From: DATARH01 sp035550515
GTDB lineage: Bacteria > Pseudomonadota > Alphaproteobacteria > ATCC43930 > CGMCC-115725
NCBI GenBank assembly: GCA_035550515.1
Contig: DASZOZ010000032.1
Coordinates: 27,151 to 91,150 of the forward strand
Direction of reading: 5' to 3'
Length of the DNA: 64,000 nt
Positions 24,941 through 33,241 of this stretch are shown in pieces (position 1 is the stretch's first letter; every line of letters begins with the position of its first letter). The notes under the pieces were generated by a model. The model did no database searches and was not told where the DNA came from. It worked only from the letters and a program-made list of their open reading frames with translations. The translations under genes and the position numbers were made by a program.

Positions 24941-25072
24941 CAGCAACGTTCGATTATGGGACTTTGTTGTTGCGGCATATATAGGCAAAGCCCCGCCGGA
25001 GGCAAGGGTATCGGTGCTTCGGTCGGTCATGGCGAGGCGCTGCTGCGTCGCCGCTGCTCCGTGCAACGACGC

Positions 25073-25762
25073 TTACGATCGCGGCCGGCGCCGGAACCGC
25101 AGGAACGCCGGCCGCCGTCCGGCCTGGCGGGCTTTTTCTTCATAGCGCGTCGCCGGCCAGTCCTCGGGCCGTTCGCGCCAATCGGCGGGACGGCGCGCAG
25201 TCCAGACAAAGGCGGGATGCGCCGTGACGTGCTCCAGCATCCATGACAGGTAGCCCGGATCGTCCGTCGCGAGCCGCAGTTCGGCGCCGTCGGTCATGAT
25301 CTCGGCGAGGCGGTCGAGGGTTGCCGGCGCGACCAGCCGGCGCTTGTGATGCCGCGCCTTGGGCCACGGATCGGGAAACAGGATGAAGGCGCGGCCGACC
25401 GAGCGCGGCGCCAGCACCGCCAGCAGGGGGCGCGCGTCGTCGGGGTAGACCCTGATGTTGCGAAGCCCGCGCCGTTCGACCTCGCCGAGCAGCTTGGCGA
25501 CGCCGTTCTCGTACACCTCGGAGCCGATAAAGCCGATCTGTGGATACCGGGCCGCCTGTTCGGCAAGATGCTCGCCGCCACCGAACCCGATTTCCAGCCA
25601 CACCTCGCGCGGCGGCGCGGCAAAGAGCATCGCCGAGTCGAGCCGGCCATGCTCCGGCAGCGCAAACGACAGTTGCGGCAGCAGCATCGTCTGCCGCTCG
25701 CGCTGGCCGAGGCGCAGCGGCCGCCCGCGCCGCCGGCCATAGAATTGCTCGCGGCTTTCCAC
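25073..25762 (-). CDS. trmB: tRNA (guanine-N7-)-methyltransferase
   Basis: TrmB methylates G46 of tRNAs using S-adenosylmethionine. The family start FYGRRRGRPLR, the SAM-binding EIGFGGGEHL, FIGSEVYENGV, and the FPDPWPKARHHKRR motif are all present; the end TRYEEKARQAGR is also characteristic. The frame opens further upstream, but that part is made of a palindromic repeat, so I take GTG 25762 as the start (229 residues); the ribosome binding site there is weak. It lies between metK and rimP on the same strand. Confidence 0.93.
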   Translation of the reverse strand: MESREQFYGRRRGRPLRLGQRERQTMLLPQLSFALPEHGRLDSAMLFAAPPREVWLEIGFGGGEHLAEQAARYPQIGFIGSEVYENGVAKLLGEVERRGLRNIRVYPDDARPLLAVLAPRSVGRAFILFPDPWPKARHHKRRLVAPATLDRLAEIMTDGAELRLATDDPGYLSWMLEHVTAHPAFVWTARRPADWRERPEDWPATRYEEKARQAGRRPAFLRFRRRPRS

Positions 25763-25786
25763 CGATGGTGCACCAACCCAGGGTTC

Positions 25787-25933
25787 GTCATGCCCGGACT
25801 TGATCCGGGCATCCACGGACGCCCGGACCAGTTCGCGTGGATGGCCGGATCAAGCCCGGCCCAGGGGACGTAGGTGGCCGGGTCAAGCCCGGCCCCGGGG
25901 ACGTGGGTGGCCGGGTCAAGCCCGGCCATGACG
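25787..25933. repeat. Palindromic repeat with three tandem 33-bp units
   Basis: The element starts GTCATGCCCGGACTTGATCC and ends with CCGGCCATGAC, forming terminal inverted repeats. Inside are three tandem copies of a unit of about 33 bp containing GGTGGCCGGGTCAAGCCCGG (25837-25872, 25873-25905, 25906-25930, the last partial). Each unit can fold on itself. It lies between metK and trmB and provides the spurious upstream extension of the trmB frame. Confidence 0.8.
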
Positions 25934-25978
25934 ATAATTCTTCTGCCAACCCGGCGTCGCCGTGGCGGTCTTTTCCGA

Positions 25979-27139
25979 TCAGAACGCCCGGCGCAACGCG
26001 TCGGCAAGGTCGGTGCGTTCCCAGGAGAAGGCGCCGCCCGGCTCCGGCTCCCGGCCGAAATGGCCGTAGGACGAGGTCGGCGTGTAGATCGGCTTGTTGA
26101 GGTCGAGATGCGTGCGGATGCCGCGCGGCGACAAATCCATCAGCTCCTGGAGAATGTGCCCGAGCTTCGCCTCGTCCACCGCGGCCCCGGTATCGACATA
26201 AAACGACAGCGGCTTGGCGACGCCGATCGCATAAGCCACCTGGATCGTGCAATGGTCGGCGAGGCCGGCGGCGACGACGTTCTTCGCCAGATAGCGCGCG
26301 GCATACGCGGCCGAACGGTCGACCTTGGTCGGGTCCTTGCCGGAGAAGGCGCCGCCGCCATGCGGGGCATAGCCGCCATAAGTATCGACGATGATCTTGC
26401 GGCCGGTGACCCCGGCGTCGCCGTCCGGGCCGCCGATCACAAAGCGGCCGGTCGGGTTGACCAGAAAATTCTCCTCGTCGCACATCCACCCCGAGGGCAG
26501 CGCGTCGAGCACGAAGGGCCGGACGATCTCGCGCACGTCGCCTTGGTCGACGCGCTCGGAATGCTGGATCGACACCACGACCTTGGTCGCGCGGATCGGC
26601 TGGCCGTTGACGTATTGCAGCGTCACCTGGCTTTTCGAATCGGGGCCCAGATCGGGGGTCTTTCCGGCGTGCCGCGCCTTCGACAGCGCTTCCAGGATCT
26701 TGTGCGAATAATAGATCGGCGCCGGCATCAGCGAGGGGGTGTGGTTGCAGGCAAAGCCGAACATCATCCCCTGGTCGCCGGCGCCTTCGTCCTTGTTGCC
26801 GGACATGTCGACGCCCTGGGCGATATCGGCCGACTGGTTGTGGATGTAGCAGGCGACATCGGCGTGCTGCCAATGGAAGTTGTCCTGCTCGTAGCCGATC
26901 TCGCGGATCGCCTTGCGCGCGACCTCGATGAGCTGGTCGCCGCTGATCGAGGACGGGCCGCGAGTCTCGCCGGCCAGCACGACGCGGTTGGTCGTGACCA
27001 GCGTCTCGACCCCGCAGCGAGCCTGCGGTTCGAGCGTCAGATAAGTGTCGACCACCGCGTCGGAAATGCGGTCGCAGATCTTGTCGGGATGGCCTTCGGA
27101 CACCGACTCGCTGGTGAAAACAAAATCGCCTTTTCTCAA
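25979..27139 (-). CDS. metK: S-adenosylmethionine synthetase
   Basis: MetK makes S-adenosylmethionine from methionine and ATP. The 386-residue sequence shows SESVSEGHPDK near residues 10-20, GAGDQGMMFGFACN, GKTPDLGPDSKSQVT and GGGAFSGKDPTKVDRS, the two family signatures, all intact. No ATG fits; TTG 27139 starts one residue before the conserved beginning, with a GGGGGA run upstream. I looked for a SAM or SAH riboswitch in the 135-base leader and could not recognise one. Its product feeds TrmB and the radical SAM enzymes in the same block. Confidence 0.95.
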   Translation of the reverse strand: MRKGDFVFTSESVSEGHPDKICDRISDAVVDTYLTLEPQARCGVETLVTTNRVVLAGETRGPSSISGDQLIEVARKAIREIGYEQDNFHWQHADVACYIHNQSADIAQGVDMSGNKDEGAGDQGMMFGFACNHTPSLMPAPIYYSHKILEALSKARHAGKTPDLGPDSKSQVTLQYVNGQPIRATKVVVSIQHSERVDQGDVREIVRPFVLDALPSGWMCDEENFLVNPTGRFVIGGPDGDAGVTGRKIIVDTYGGYAPHGGGAFSGKDPTKVDRSAAYAARYLAKNVVAAGLADHCTIQVAYAIGVAKPLSFYVDTGAAVDEAKLGHILQELMDLSPRGIRTHLDLNKPIYTPTSSYGHFGREPEPGGAFSWERTDLADALRRAF

Positions 27140-27274
27140 GACACAATCCCCCGTCTGCGCTGATCGCGGTGAGACGCCGCCGCCGAAGGCGTTGCCGGCC
27201 GAAGCGTTGTCGAATGTCAGCCCGCGGTCGTCAAGCGCGAACTTAACGCCGCGCTCTTAACGACGCCTTTAGCT

Positions 27275-27727
27275 TTAGGGTGTCTCGGCGGACGCGGCCA
27301 AAGATTTTGCCAGGTCGTACAGCCGGCGTCGCGTCGCGTTATCCTCGATGTTGTAGTAGGCCTCGACGAGTTCAAGCGTCTCGCGACGCCGCATCGGGTC
27401 GGAATCGAAACCCTCCTGCGGGCTCTCGGCGAAACCGGTCGGGATGGCCGGTGCGCGGACCGGGTCCGTCTCATCGTAAAAGAACGACACCGGCACGTCG
27501 AGCACGCGGCTGAGCTCCAGCAAGCGGCTGGCGCCGATACGGTTGGCGCCGCGCTCGTATTTCTGCACCTGCTGGAAGGTCAGGCCGATCGCTTCGCCGA
27601 GCTTTTCCTGGCTCAGCCCCAGCATGTTGCGCCTCAGCCGGACGCGCGAACCGACATGCACGTCGATCGGGTTCGGCTTGTCCGCCTTGCGGCGGCCGGG
27701 TCGCCGCGCCGTTGTGGTCATCGCCAT
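27275..27727 (-). CDS. XRE-family helix-turn-helix regulator (PhrR-like)
   Basis: The 150-residue protein has a Cro/CI-type HTH at about residues 24-78 (VGSRVRLRRNMLGLSQEKLGE, LTFQQVQKYERGANRIGAS), followed by an acidic region and a helical tail ending in YNIEDNATRRRLYDLAKSL. It resembles the regulator found beside lnt in rhizobia (PhrR, next to actA). ATG 27727 or 27721 may start it; neither has a good Shine-Dalgarno sequence. Its own promoter carries a CATAC-N4-GTATG palindrome and a second half-site, suggesting autoregulation. Confidence 0.88.
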   Translation of the reverse strand: MAMTTTARRPGRRKADKPNPIDVHVGSRVRLRRNMLGLSQEKLGEAIGLTFQQVQKYERGANRIGASRLLELSRVLDVPVSFFYDETDPVRAPAIPTGFAESPQEGFDSDPMRRRETLELVEAYYNIEDNATRRRLYDLAKSLAASAETP

Positions 27728-27761
27728 GGGAAGGTGCGCTCGCCTTGCGGGAAAGGCGGGC

Positions 27762-27815
27762 TTGATAAAGCATACGGTTGTATGTGGTCAACCGCACTTT
27801 ACAGGCGGTCGTATG
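27762..27815 (-). promoter_or_regulatory. Promoter and putative operator of the XRE regulator
   Basis: On the minus strand TTGACC (27791-27786) and TATCAA (27767-27762) are 18 bases apart. Between them lies the perfect palindrome CATACGGTTGTATG (27771-27784). A second related half-site, CGGTCGTATG, is at 27806-27815, 31 bases from the first CGGTTGTATG, which is about three helical turns. The arrangement is what a self-repressing HTH protein would use. Confidence 0.6.
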
Positions 27816-27827
27816 TTGCCGACGGCG

Positions 27828-29417
27828 CTATCGTGTGGGCCGCGGCACCGCGGGGATCACCGCGGCGGCGGCAACCAGGCCGAGCATCGCCAGGAAAATC
27901 CAATCGTCCAAATAGCCGTAGGGCGTCGCCCTCCCGGCGGCGGGCAGCGCGATATCGGCATAACCCACCGCGTCGAGATGCGTATGCGCCAGCACGCGGC
28001 CGGTCGCGTCGACGACGCCGGTGATCCCGTTATTGGCGACCCGCACGAGCGGCAGGCCCTCCTCGACACTGCGGACCCGCGCCATCGCGAAATGCTGATA
28101 GGGCCCCGCCGACCGTCCGTACCAGGCATCGTTCGACACGTTCAAAATCCATTTCGGCCGGTCGGTCTCGTCGACGATCGCGCCGGGAAAGATCGCCTCG
28201 TAGCAGATCAGCGGCGCGAAAGAGGGGAGGCGGGCGAGGCTCAGGGTGCGCGGCCCCGGTCCGGCGCTGAGATCGATGGCGCCGGGCGTCAGTTTTTGAA
28301 ACGGCAGGATGTCCTTCAACGGCATGTATTCGCCGAACGGTACGAGGTGGGCCTTGTCATAGCGCCCGATGATCTTGCTCGACGCATCGACGACGTCGAT
28401 GCTGTTCCACACTTCCGCCAGCGGCCCCGACAGCGGCGCGCCGCGCAGCGCGCCGGTGACGACGTAGCCTCCCGGCGGCGCCGCCGCGGCGATCGCGGCG
28501 CGATGCGCCTCGTCGCGTTCGAGGAAGAACGTCGCCGCCGCCTCGGGCCAGATCACCGCGGCAAGCTTGTGCTCGGACGCGGCGGTGCTGAGTTCGGTGA
28601 GGCGGCGGAAATTCTCTTCCGCCACCGCCGGATCCCACTTCGCCGATTCCGCGACGGCTGGCTGCACCAGCCTCAGCCATACGCCGGTCTCGGCGGTCGG
28701 GGCGGCACGCAGCCGCAGCGCGCCGGCGGCGGCCGGTCCGAGGACGAGCACCGCCGCGAGGGCCGCGGGCAGGGCGCGCCGCCAGAGGGTGATCGGCGCG
28801 AGCGACGGTATCCCGAGCAGCGCCAGCAGCGAAGCCGCCAGCACGGTGATCAAACCGAGCCCGTAAATGCCGAAGACCGCCGTGCTCTGCAGCACCGCCA
28901 GCGCGCCGGGGAACCCGCCGGCCCAGACGTAGCCGATGAGGTTCCACGGGAAACCGGTCAGCAGATGGCCGCGCAGCCATTCCGCCGCGCTCCAGGCGAC
29001 CGCGAACAGGCAGGCCGCGGCGATCGGCGGCAGTTTGAGGCGTTGCTTCACCAGCGCCGCCGCATAGAGACAGACCGCGACAAAGACCGCCAGCACGAGC
29101 GGTATGCCCAGCACCGCAAACGGCAGCGCCCACCAGTAGCGTCCGATATCGACAAACAGCGCCGCGGCGATCCAGTACAGCCCCGCGGTGAAATGGCCGA
29201 GCGCGAAAACATAGGCGAGCCGGCCGGAGGCGGCGGGGGTCGCACTGCCGTCGTCAAGCCACAGATAGAGCGGAAAGACGACAAAGACGATCGGCGTCAG
29301 GTCGACCGGCGGCAGCGCCGCGGCGAGCAGCGCGCCGAGCAGAAACGCCAGCCCGTAGCGCCGCCAGCCCTCTTGCGCCGCCAGTTCCTGCGCCACGCGG
29401 CACAGCGGCGTGGTCAT
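27828..29417 (-). CDS. lnt: Apolipoprotein N-acyltransferase
   Basis: Lnt adds the third acyl chain to the N-terminal cysteine of lipoproteins in the inner membrane. Several membrane helices occupy about residues 20-235, followed by a periplasmic nitrilase-like domain with the catalytic triad E292 (IWPEAA), K355 (RYDKAHLVPFGEY) and C405 (LICYEAIF), and a final membrane helix near the C-terminus. The 529-residue length is normal. The start at ATG 29417 is the one that begins the hydrophobic N-terminus; the frame extends antisense into the neighbour. It follows corC by 34 bases, the usual ybeX-lnt order. Confidence 0.95.
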   Translation of the reverse strand: MTTPLCRVAQELAAQEGWRRYGLAFLLGALLAAALPPVDLTPIVFVVFPLYLWLDDGSATPAASGRLAYVFALGHFTAGLYWIAAALFVDIGRYWWALPFAVLGIPLVLAVFVAVCLYAAALVKQRLKLPPIAAACLFAVAWSAAEWLRGHLLTGFPWNLIGYVWAGGFPGALAVLQSTAVFGIYGLGLITVLAASLLALLGIPSLAPITLWRRALPAALAAVLVLGPAAAGALRLRAAPTAETGVWLRLVQPAVAESAKWDPAVAEENFRRLTELSTAASEHKLAAVIWPEAAATFFLERDEAHRAAIAAAAPPGGYVVTGALRGAPLSGPLAEVWNSIDVVDASSKIIGRYDKAHLVPFGEYMPLKDILPFQKLTPGAIDLSAGPGPRTLSLARLPSFAPLICYEAIFPGAIVDETDRPKWILNVSNDAWYGRSAGPYQHFAMARVRSVEEGLPLVRVANNGITGVVDATGRVLAHTHLDAVGYADIALPAAGRATPYGYLDDWIFLAMLGLVAAAAVIPAVPRPTR

Positions 29418-29451
29418 CCGGGCGCCCGGCGGGGCGCGCAGCAGCGTCGTC

Positions 29452-30369
29452 TCAGGCACGCGCGAGGCCCTTGCCGTCGCCGCCGCCGGCGACCGGCAGC
29501 CCGCGCACCCGCAGGCGCTTGATGCGCCGCGGGTCGGCGTCGAGCACCTCGAATTCGAGCCCGACCGGATGCGGGATGACCTCGCCGCGGCGCGGCACGC
29601 GGCCGGCAAGGGTAAACACCAGGCCGCCGAGCGTGTCGACCTCCTCGTGGTCGCCGTTATGGCGCAGCGGCAACCCGTGCTGTTCCTCGAAGGTCTCGAT
29701 CGGCAGCCGTGCATCGGCGATGACGCTGCCGTCGGGGCGTTCGACCGAGCTGGGCGTGTCGTCGACATCGTGCTCGTCTTCGATGTCGCCGACGATTTCC
29801 TCGATCACGTCCTCGATCGTCGCCAGCCCGTCGATCCCGCCGAACTCGTCGACCACCATCGCGATATGCGTGCGCGATTGTCGCATCTGCACCAGCAGGT
29901 CGAAGACCGGCAGCGACGGGGCGACGAACAGCACCTTGCGCAGCACCGAGGCGAGCTTGGCCGGGCGGCGGTTGGCGACCGGGGCCAGCACGTCCTTGAC
30001 GTGGACAAAGCCGATCACGTCGTCGAGCGTCTCGCGATACACCGGGACGCGTGAGTGGCCGTGCTCGATCAGCAGCTTGATGAGCTCGCTGAACGGCTGC
30101 TCGCTGTCGAAGGCGATGATGTCGACGCGCGGCACCATGACATCGAAGGCGGTACGGTCGTGCACCTTGAGCACATTGCCGATCAGCACACGCTCCTGCG
30201 CGGTGATCGGGCTTTCCTCGTCTTCGGGGCTCGGCGCGGTGAGCATCGCGTCGATCGCCTCGCGCGTCTCGCGGGTCCGCCAGAGCTGGCGCACGAGCTG
30301 GCGCAGGCGGCCGATGGAACCGTGGTGTTCGGGCTGGCCGTCGGTACTTGGCGGCTCGGTGTCGCTCAT
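29452..30369 (-). CDS. CBS-pair transporter-associated protein (CorC/YbeX family)
   Basis: This 305-residue cytoplasmic protein has a CBS-domain pair (DVMVPRVDIIAFD at about residue 76, then the second domain around HIAMVVDEFGGIDGLATIEDVIEEIVGDIEDE at about 166-197) and a C-terminal CorC/HlyC domain (residues about 215-290). It lacks the membrane DUF21 domain, so it is the CorC/YbeX type linked to magnesium efflux and ribosome homeostasis rather than a full CNNM-type transporter. It lies between ybeY and lnt, as in many proteobacteria. Confidence 0.92.
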   Translation of the reverse strand: MSDTEPPSTDGQPEHHGSIGRLRQLVRQLWRTRETREAIDAMLTAPSPEDEESPITAQERVLIGNVLKVHDRTAFDVMVPRVDIIAFDSEQPFSELIKLLIEHGHSRVPVYRETLDDVIGFVHVKDVLAPVANRRPAKLASVLRKVLFVAPSLPVFDLLVQMRQSRTHIAMVVDEFGGIDGLATIEDVIEEIVGDIEDEHDVDDTPSSVERPDGSVIADARLPIETFEEQHGLPLRHNGDHEEVDTLGGLVFTLAGRVPRRGEVIPHPVGLEFEVLDADPRRIKRLRVRGLPVAGGGDGKGLARA

Positions 30370-30393
30370 CGGATCGGTATTCCGGGTTTCATG

Positions 30394-30891
30394 TCAGATA
30401 GTGTCGCGGTAGGGGTTCGGCACCCCCATTTCGGCCAGTATCGCGATTTCACGCGCCTCCATGATCGCCGCCTCTGCGGCATTTTCATGGTCGTGGCCGA
30501 GCAGGTGCAGCGCGCCGTGCACCACCAGGTGCCGCAGATGGTCGGCAAGCGGCTTTTCCTGCTCGCCCGCTTCGCGGTGCACGGTCTCGAACGCCAGCAC
30601 CACGTCGCCGAGCAGCAGCGGCGCGCCGTCCGGTACGGGGATTGACGGATCCGCCGCCGGAAAGGCCAGCACATTGGTCGGCGCGTCCTTGCCGCGCCAG
30701 GTCTGGTTGAGCGCGCGCTGCTCGGCATCGTCGGTCAGCGTGACGTCGACGACCGCCGGGGGCGGCGCGCCGCCTTGCCGCAGCGCGGCTTGCGCCGCGC
30801 CTTCCGCCAGCGCCGCGGCGTCGGGCAGCGCCTGGACCCAGCCGGACGCGGAGACGACGACGTTGACGGTCGGCGCGCCGGCGAGCGTCAT
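30394..30891 (-). CDS. ybeY: Endoribonuclease YbeY
   Basis: YbeY is a zinc endoribonuclease involved in 16S rRNA 3'-end maturation and ribosome quality control. The metal motif HGALHLLGHDH (three histidines) lies at about residues 125-135, preceded by the family segments LNQTWRGKDAPTNVLAFP and LLGDVVLAFETV. The 165-residue length is normal. Its ATG overlaps the phoH stop by four bases (ATGA), so the two are translationally coupled. Confidence 0.95.
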   Translation of the reverse strand: MTLAGAPTVNVVVSASGWVQALPDAAALAEGAAQAALRQGGAPPPAVVDVTLTDDAEQRALNQTWRGKDAPTNVLAFPAADPSIPVPDGAPLLLGDVVLAFETVHREAGEQEKPLADHLRHLVVHGALHLLGHDHENAAEAAIMEAREIAILAEMGVPNPYRDTI

Positions 30892-31862
30892 TGCTTGGCC
30901 CGGCGGTCGCGCGCGTCGTAGGCGCCGACGATCTTCGCCACCAGCGGATGCCGCACCACGTCCTTCTCGCCGAAGCGCACGACCGACAAGCCCTCGACCC
31001 CGTCGATCGCATCGAGCGCATCGATCAGGCCCGATCTGGTTTGCGGCGGCAGGTCGACCTGTGTCGGGTCGCCGGTGACGACCATCCGCGACCCCTCGCC
31101 GAGGCGGGTGAGGAACATCTTCATCTGCATCGGCGTGGTGTTCTGCGCCTCGTCGAGGATCACGAAGGCGCGCGCCAAGGTGCGCCCGCGCATAAAGGCG
31201 AGCGGCGCGACCTCGATCTCGCCGGTGCCCATGCGCTTGGCGATCTGGTCGGCCGGCAGCATGTCGTTCAGCGCATCGAACAGCGGGCGCAGATACGGAT
31301 CGACCTTCTCGCGCAGGTCGCCCGGAAGAAAGCCGAGCCGCTCGCCGGCCTCGACCGCCGGCCGCGACAGGATGATCCGCTCGACCCGTCCGGTCATCAG
31401 CAGGTCCACGGCCGCGGCGACCGCGAGATAGGTCTTGCCGGTGCCGGCCGGACCGAGCCCGAACACCAGCTCATGCTCGCGCATCGCCTTGATGTAGGCC
31501 GCCTGCGCGCCCGAACGCGCGGCGATGCGGCGCTTGCGGGTGCGGAACCCGGCTTCCTCGCGCCAGAAGCTGAGGTTCTTGTCGTCGCGCTCGGCCTGCG
31601 CGAAACGCAGCGCCGCGTCGATCGCCGCGATGTCGACCTCGTGCCCGTGCTTCAGCCGGTCGTAAAGGATGGTCAGCACCAGATGCGCGGTCTCGATCGC
31701 CGAGGCCGAGCCGGAGATGGCGATCTTGTTGCCGCGCGGCACCAGCTCGACGCCGAGCTGGCGCTCGATATGGTTGAGGTGCAGGTCGCGTTCGCCGTAG
31801 AGCTGCGGCACCAGCAGATTGTCGTCGAACTCCATGCCGAGATCGGGGGCGGCGATGCTCAT
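30888..31862 (-). CDS. ybeZ: PhoH-like ATPase (YbeZ)
   Basis: This 324-residue P-loop ATPase has a Walker A motif at residues 137-144 (GPAGTGKT), a Walker B VILDEAQN and the VVTGDPTQVDLP segment typical of PhoH. An N-terminal KH-like region is at about residues 25-70 (GVELVPRGNKIAISG). It partners YbeY in rRNA processing in other bacteria. The start overlaps the miaB stop as ATGA and the stop overlaps the ybeY start, so miaB-ybeZ-ybeY form a tightly coupled unit. Confidence 0.95.
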   Translation of the reverse strand: MSIAAPDLGMEFDDNLLVPQLYGERDLHLNHIERQLGVELVPRGNKIAISGSASAIETAHLVLTILYDRLKHGHEVDIAAIDAALRFAQAERDDKNLSFWREEAGFRTRKRRIAARSGAQAAYIKAMREHELVFGLGPAGTGKTYLAVAAAVDLLMTGRVERIILSRPAVEAGERLGFLPGDLREKVDPYLRPLFDALNDMLPADQIAKRMGTGEIEVAPLAFMRGRTLARAFVILDEAQNTTPMQMKMFLTRLGEGSRMVVTGDPTQVDLPPQTRSGLIDALDAIDGVEGLSVVRFGEKDVVRHPLVAKIVGAYDARDRRAKQ

Positions 31863-33241
31863 CGCGCCGCCTCATTGGGCGCCGCCTCATTGGGCGCCGC
31901 CTCGCCGCGCGTGCCGGCGATCCGTCCCGCCAGGCTGTTCGCACCGGCGCCGGTGATCTCGACCGGGAGGATTTTGCCGATCGCCTCCGGTGCGGCGTCG
32001 GCGTGCACCGCCTGGAGATACGGACTGCGGCCGACCAGTTGGCCGTCATGCCGCCCCGGCTTTTCGAACAGCACCGGCATCGCCATCCCGACCGCGGCGG
32101 TGTTGAAAGCGCGCTGCTGCTCATGCAGCAGCGCCTGCAGCGCGGCCAGCCGCTCGGCCTTGACCGGCTCGGGCAGCTGCTTCTCCAGCGCCGCCGGCGT
32201 GCCGGGGCGCGGCGAATATTTGAACGAGAAAGCCTGGGCGAACCCGATCTCGGCGACGAGGTCGAGGGTGGCGCGGAAGTCCAATTCGCTCTCTCCCGGA
32301 TAGCCGACGATGAAGTCCGACGACAAGGCGAGGTCCGGCCGGGCCTCGCGCAATTTCCCGACGATGCGGCGATAGTCGTCCGCGGTGTGCCGCCGGTTCA
32401 TTGCCGCCAGCACACGGTCCGCGCCGCTTTGCACCGGCAGGTGCAGGAACGGCATCAGCCGGTCGATGTCGCGATGCGCCGCGATCAGCGCGTCGTCCAT
32501 GTCGCGCGGGTGGGACGTCGTGTAGCGCAGCCGCTCCAGGCCCGGCACCAGCGCCAGCGCGCGCAGCAGGTCGGCCAGCCGCCAATCGCCGCCATCCGGC
32601 GCCTGCCCGTGATAGGCATTGACGTTCTGCCCGAGCAGGGTGATCTCGCGCGCTCCGCCGGCGACGAGGCGCTCGGCCTCGGCGATCACCTGCGCGCCCG
32701 GCCGCGAGAACTCGGCGCCGCGCGTGTAGGGCACGACGCAGAAGGTGCAGAACTTGTCGCAGCCTTCCTGGATCGACAGAAACGCCGTCACCCCGGAGGC
32801 GGACCGCTCCTGCGGCAGGTGATCGAATTTCGCTTCCGCCGGGAAGCTCGTGTCGAGCACGCCGCCGCCCTCGCGCGTCGCCCTGGCGACCAGCTCCGGC
32901 AGACGGTGATAGGTCTGCGGCCCGAACACCATGTCGACAAACGGCGCGCGCCGCATGATTTCGGCGCCCTCCGCCTGGGCGACGCAGCCGGCGACCGCGA
33001 TCAGCATCCGTTCGCCCTGGCGCTCCTTGGCGTTTTTCAGCCGGCGGATGCCGCCGAGCTCGGAAAACACCTTCTCCGCCGCCTTCTCGCGGATGTGGCA
33101 GGTGTTGAGAATGACCAGATCGGCGCCGTCCGGCGTCTCGCTCGGCGTGTAACCGAGCGGCGCCACCAGCTCGGCCATGCGCGCCGAGTCATAGACGTTC
33201 ATCTGGCAGCCGTAGGTCTTGATAAACAGACGCTTCGTCAT
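31859..33241 (-). CDS. miaB: tRNA-2-methylthio-N6-dimethylallyladenosine synthase
   Basis: MiaB is a radical SAM enzyme that adds a methylthio group to i6A37 of tRNAs. The N-terminal cluster ligands C12, C48 and C86 and the radical SAM ligands C161, C165 and C168 (GCDKFCTFC) are present, and a TRAM domain ends the protein. The last residues repeat PNEAA twice because of a 15-bp tandem duplication right at the stop. The 460-residue length is normal. Its start overlaps the preceding acyltransferase stop by one base (TGATG). Confidence 0.96.
   Translation of the reverse strand: MTKRLFIKTYGCQMNVYDSARMAELVAPLGYTPSETPDGADLVILNTCHIREKAAEKVFSELGGIRRLKNAKERQGERMLIAVAGCVAQAEGAEIMRRAPFVDMVFGPQTYHRLPELVARATREGGGVLDTSFPAEAKFDHLPQERSASGVTAFLSIQEGCDKFCTFCVVPYTRGAEFSRPGAQVIAEAERLVAGGAREITLLGQNVNAYHGQAPDGGDWRLADLLRALALVPGLERLRYTTSHPRDMDDALIAAHRDIDRLMPFLHLPVQSGADRVLAAMNRRHTADDYRRIVGKLREARPDLALSSDFIVGYPGESELDFRATLDLVAEIGFAQAFSFKYSPRPGTPAALEKQLPEPVKAERLAALQALLHEQQRAFNTAAVGMAMPVLFEKPGRHDGQLVGRSPYLQAVHADAAPEAIGKILPVEITGAGANSLAGRIAGTRGEAAPNEAAPNEAAR
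31864..31903. repeat. 15-bp tandem repeat at the 3' end of miaB
   Basis: GCGCCGCCTCATTGG occurs twice exactly (31864-31878, 31879-31893) and then partially. Being a multiple of three, it repeats PNEAA in the protein without a frameshift and lies just before the miaB-ybeZ overlap. Confidence 0.8.

Noticed and set aside
25837..25930. A CRISPR array (three regular 33-bp units)
   Set aside because: Units are directly adjacent without spacers, are palindromic, and no cas gene is near.
27140..27274. A SAM or SAH riboswitch in the metK leader
   Set aside because: I looked for the conserved cores of SAM-II and SAM/SAH types and saw no match; a covariance-model search could decide.
27543..29522. A 659-codon plus-strand frame opposite lnt and the XRE gene
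   Set aside because: Extreme arginine/glycine content and no start signal; lnt and the regulator explain the DNA.
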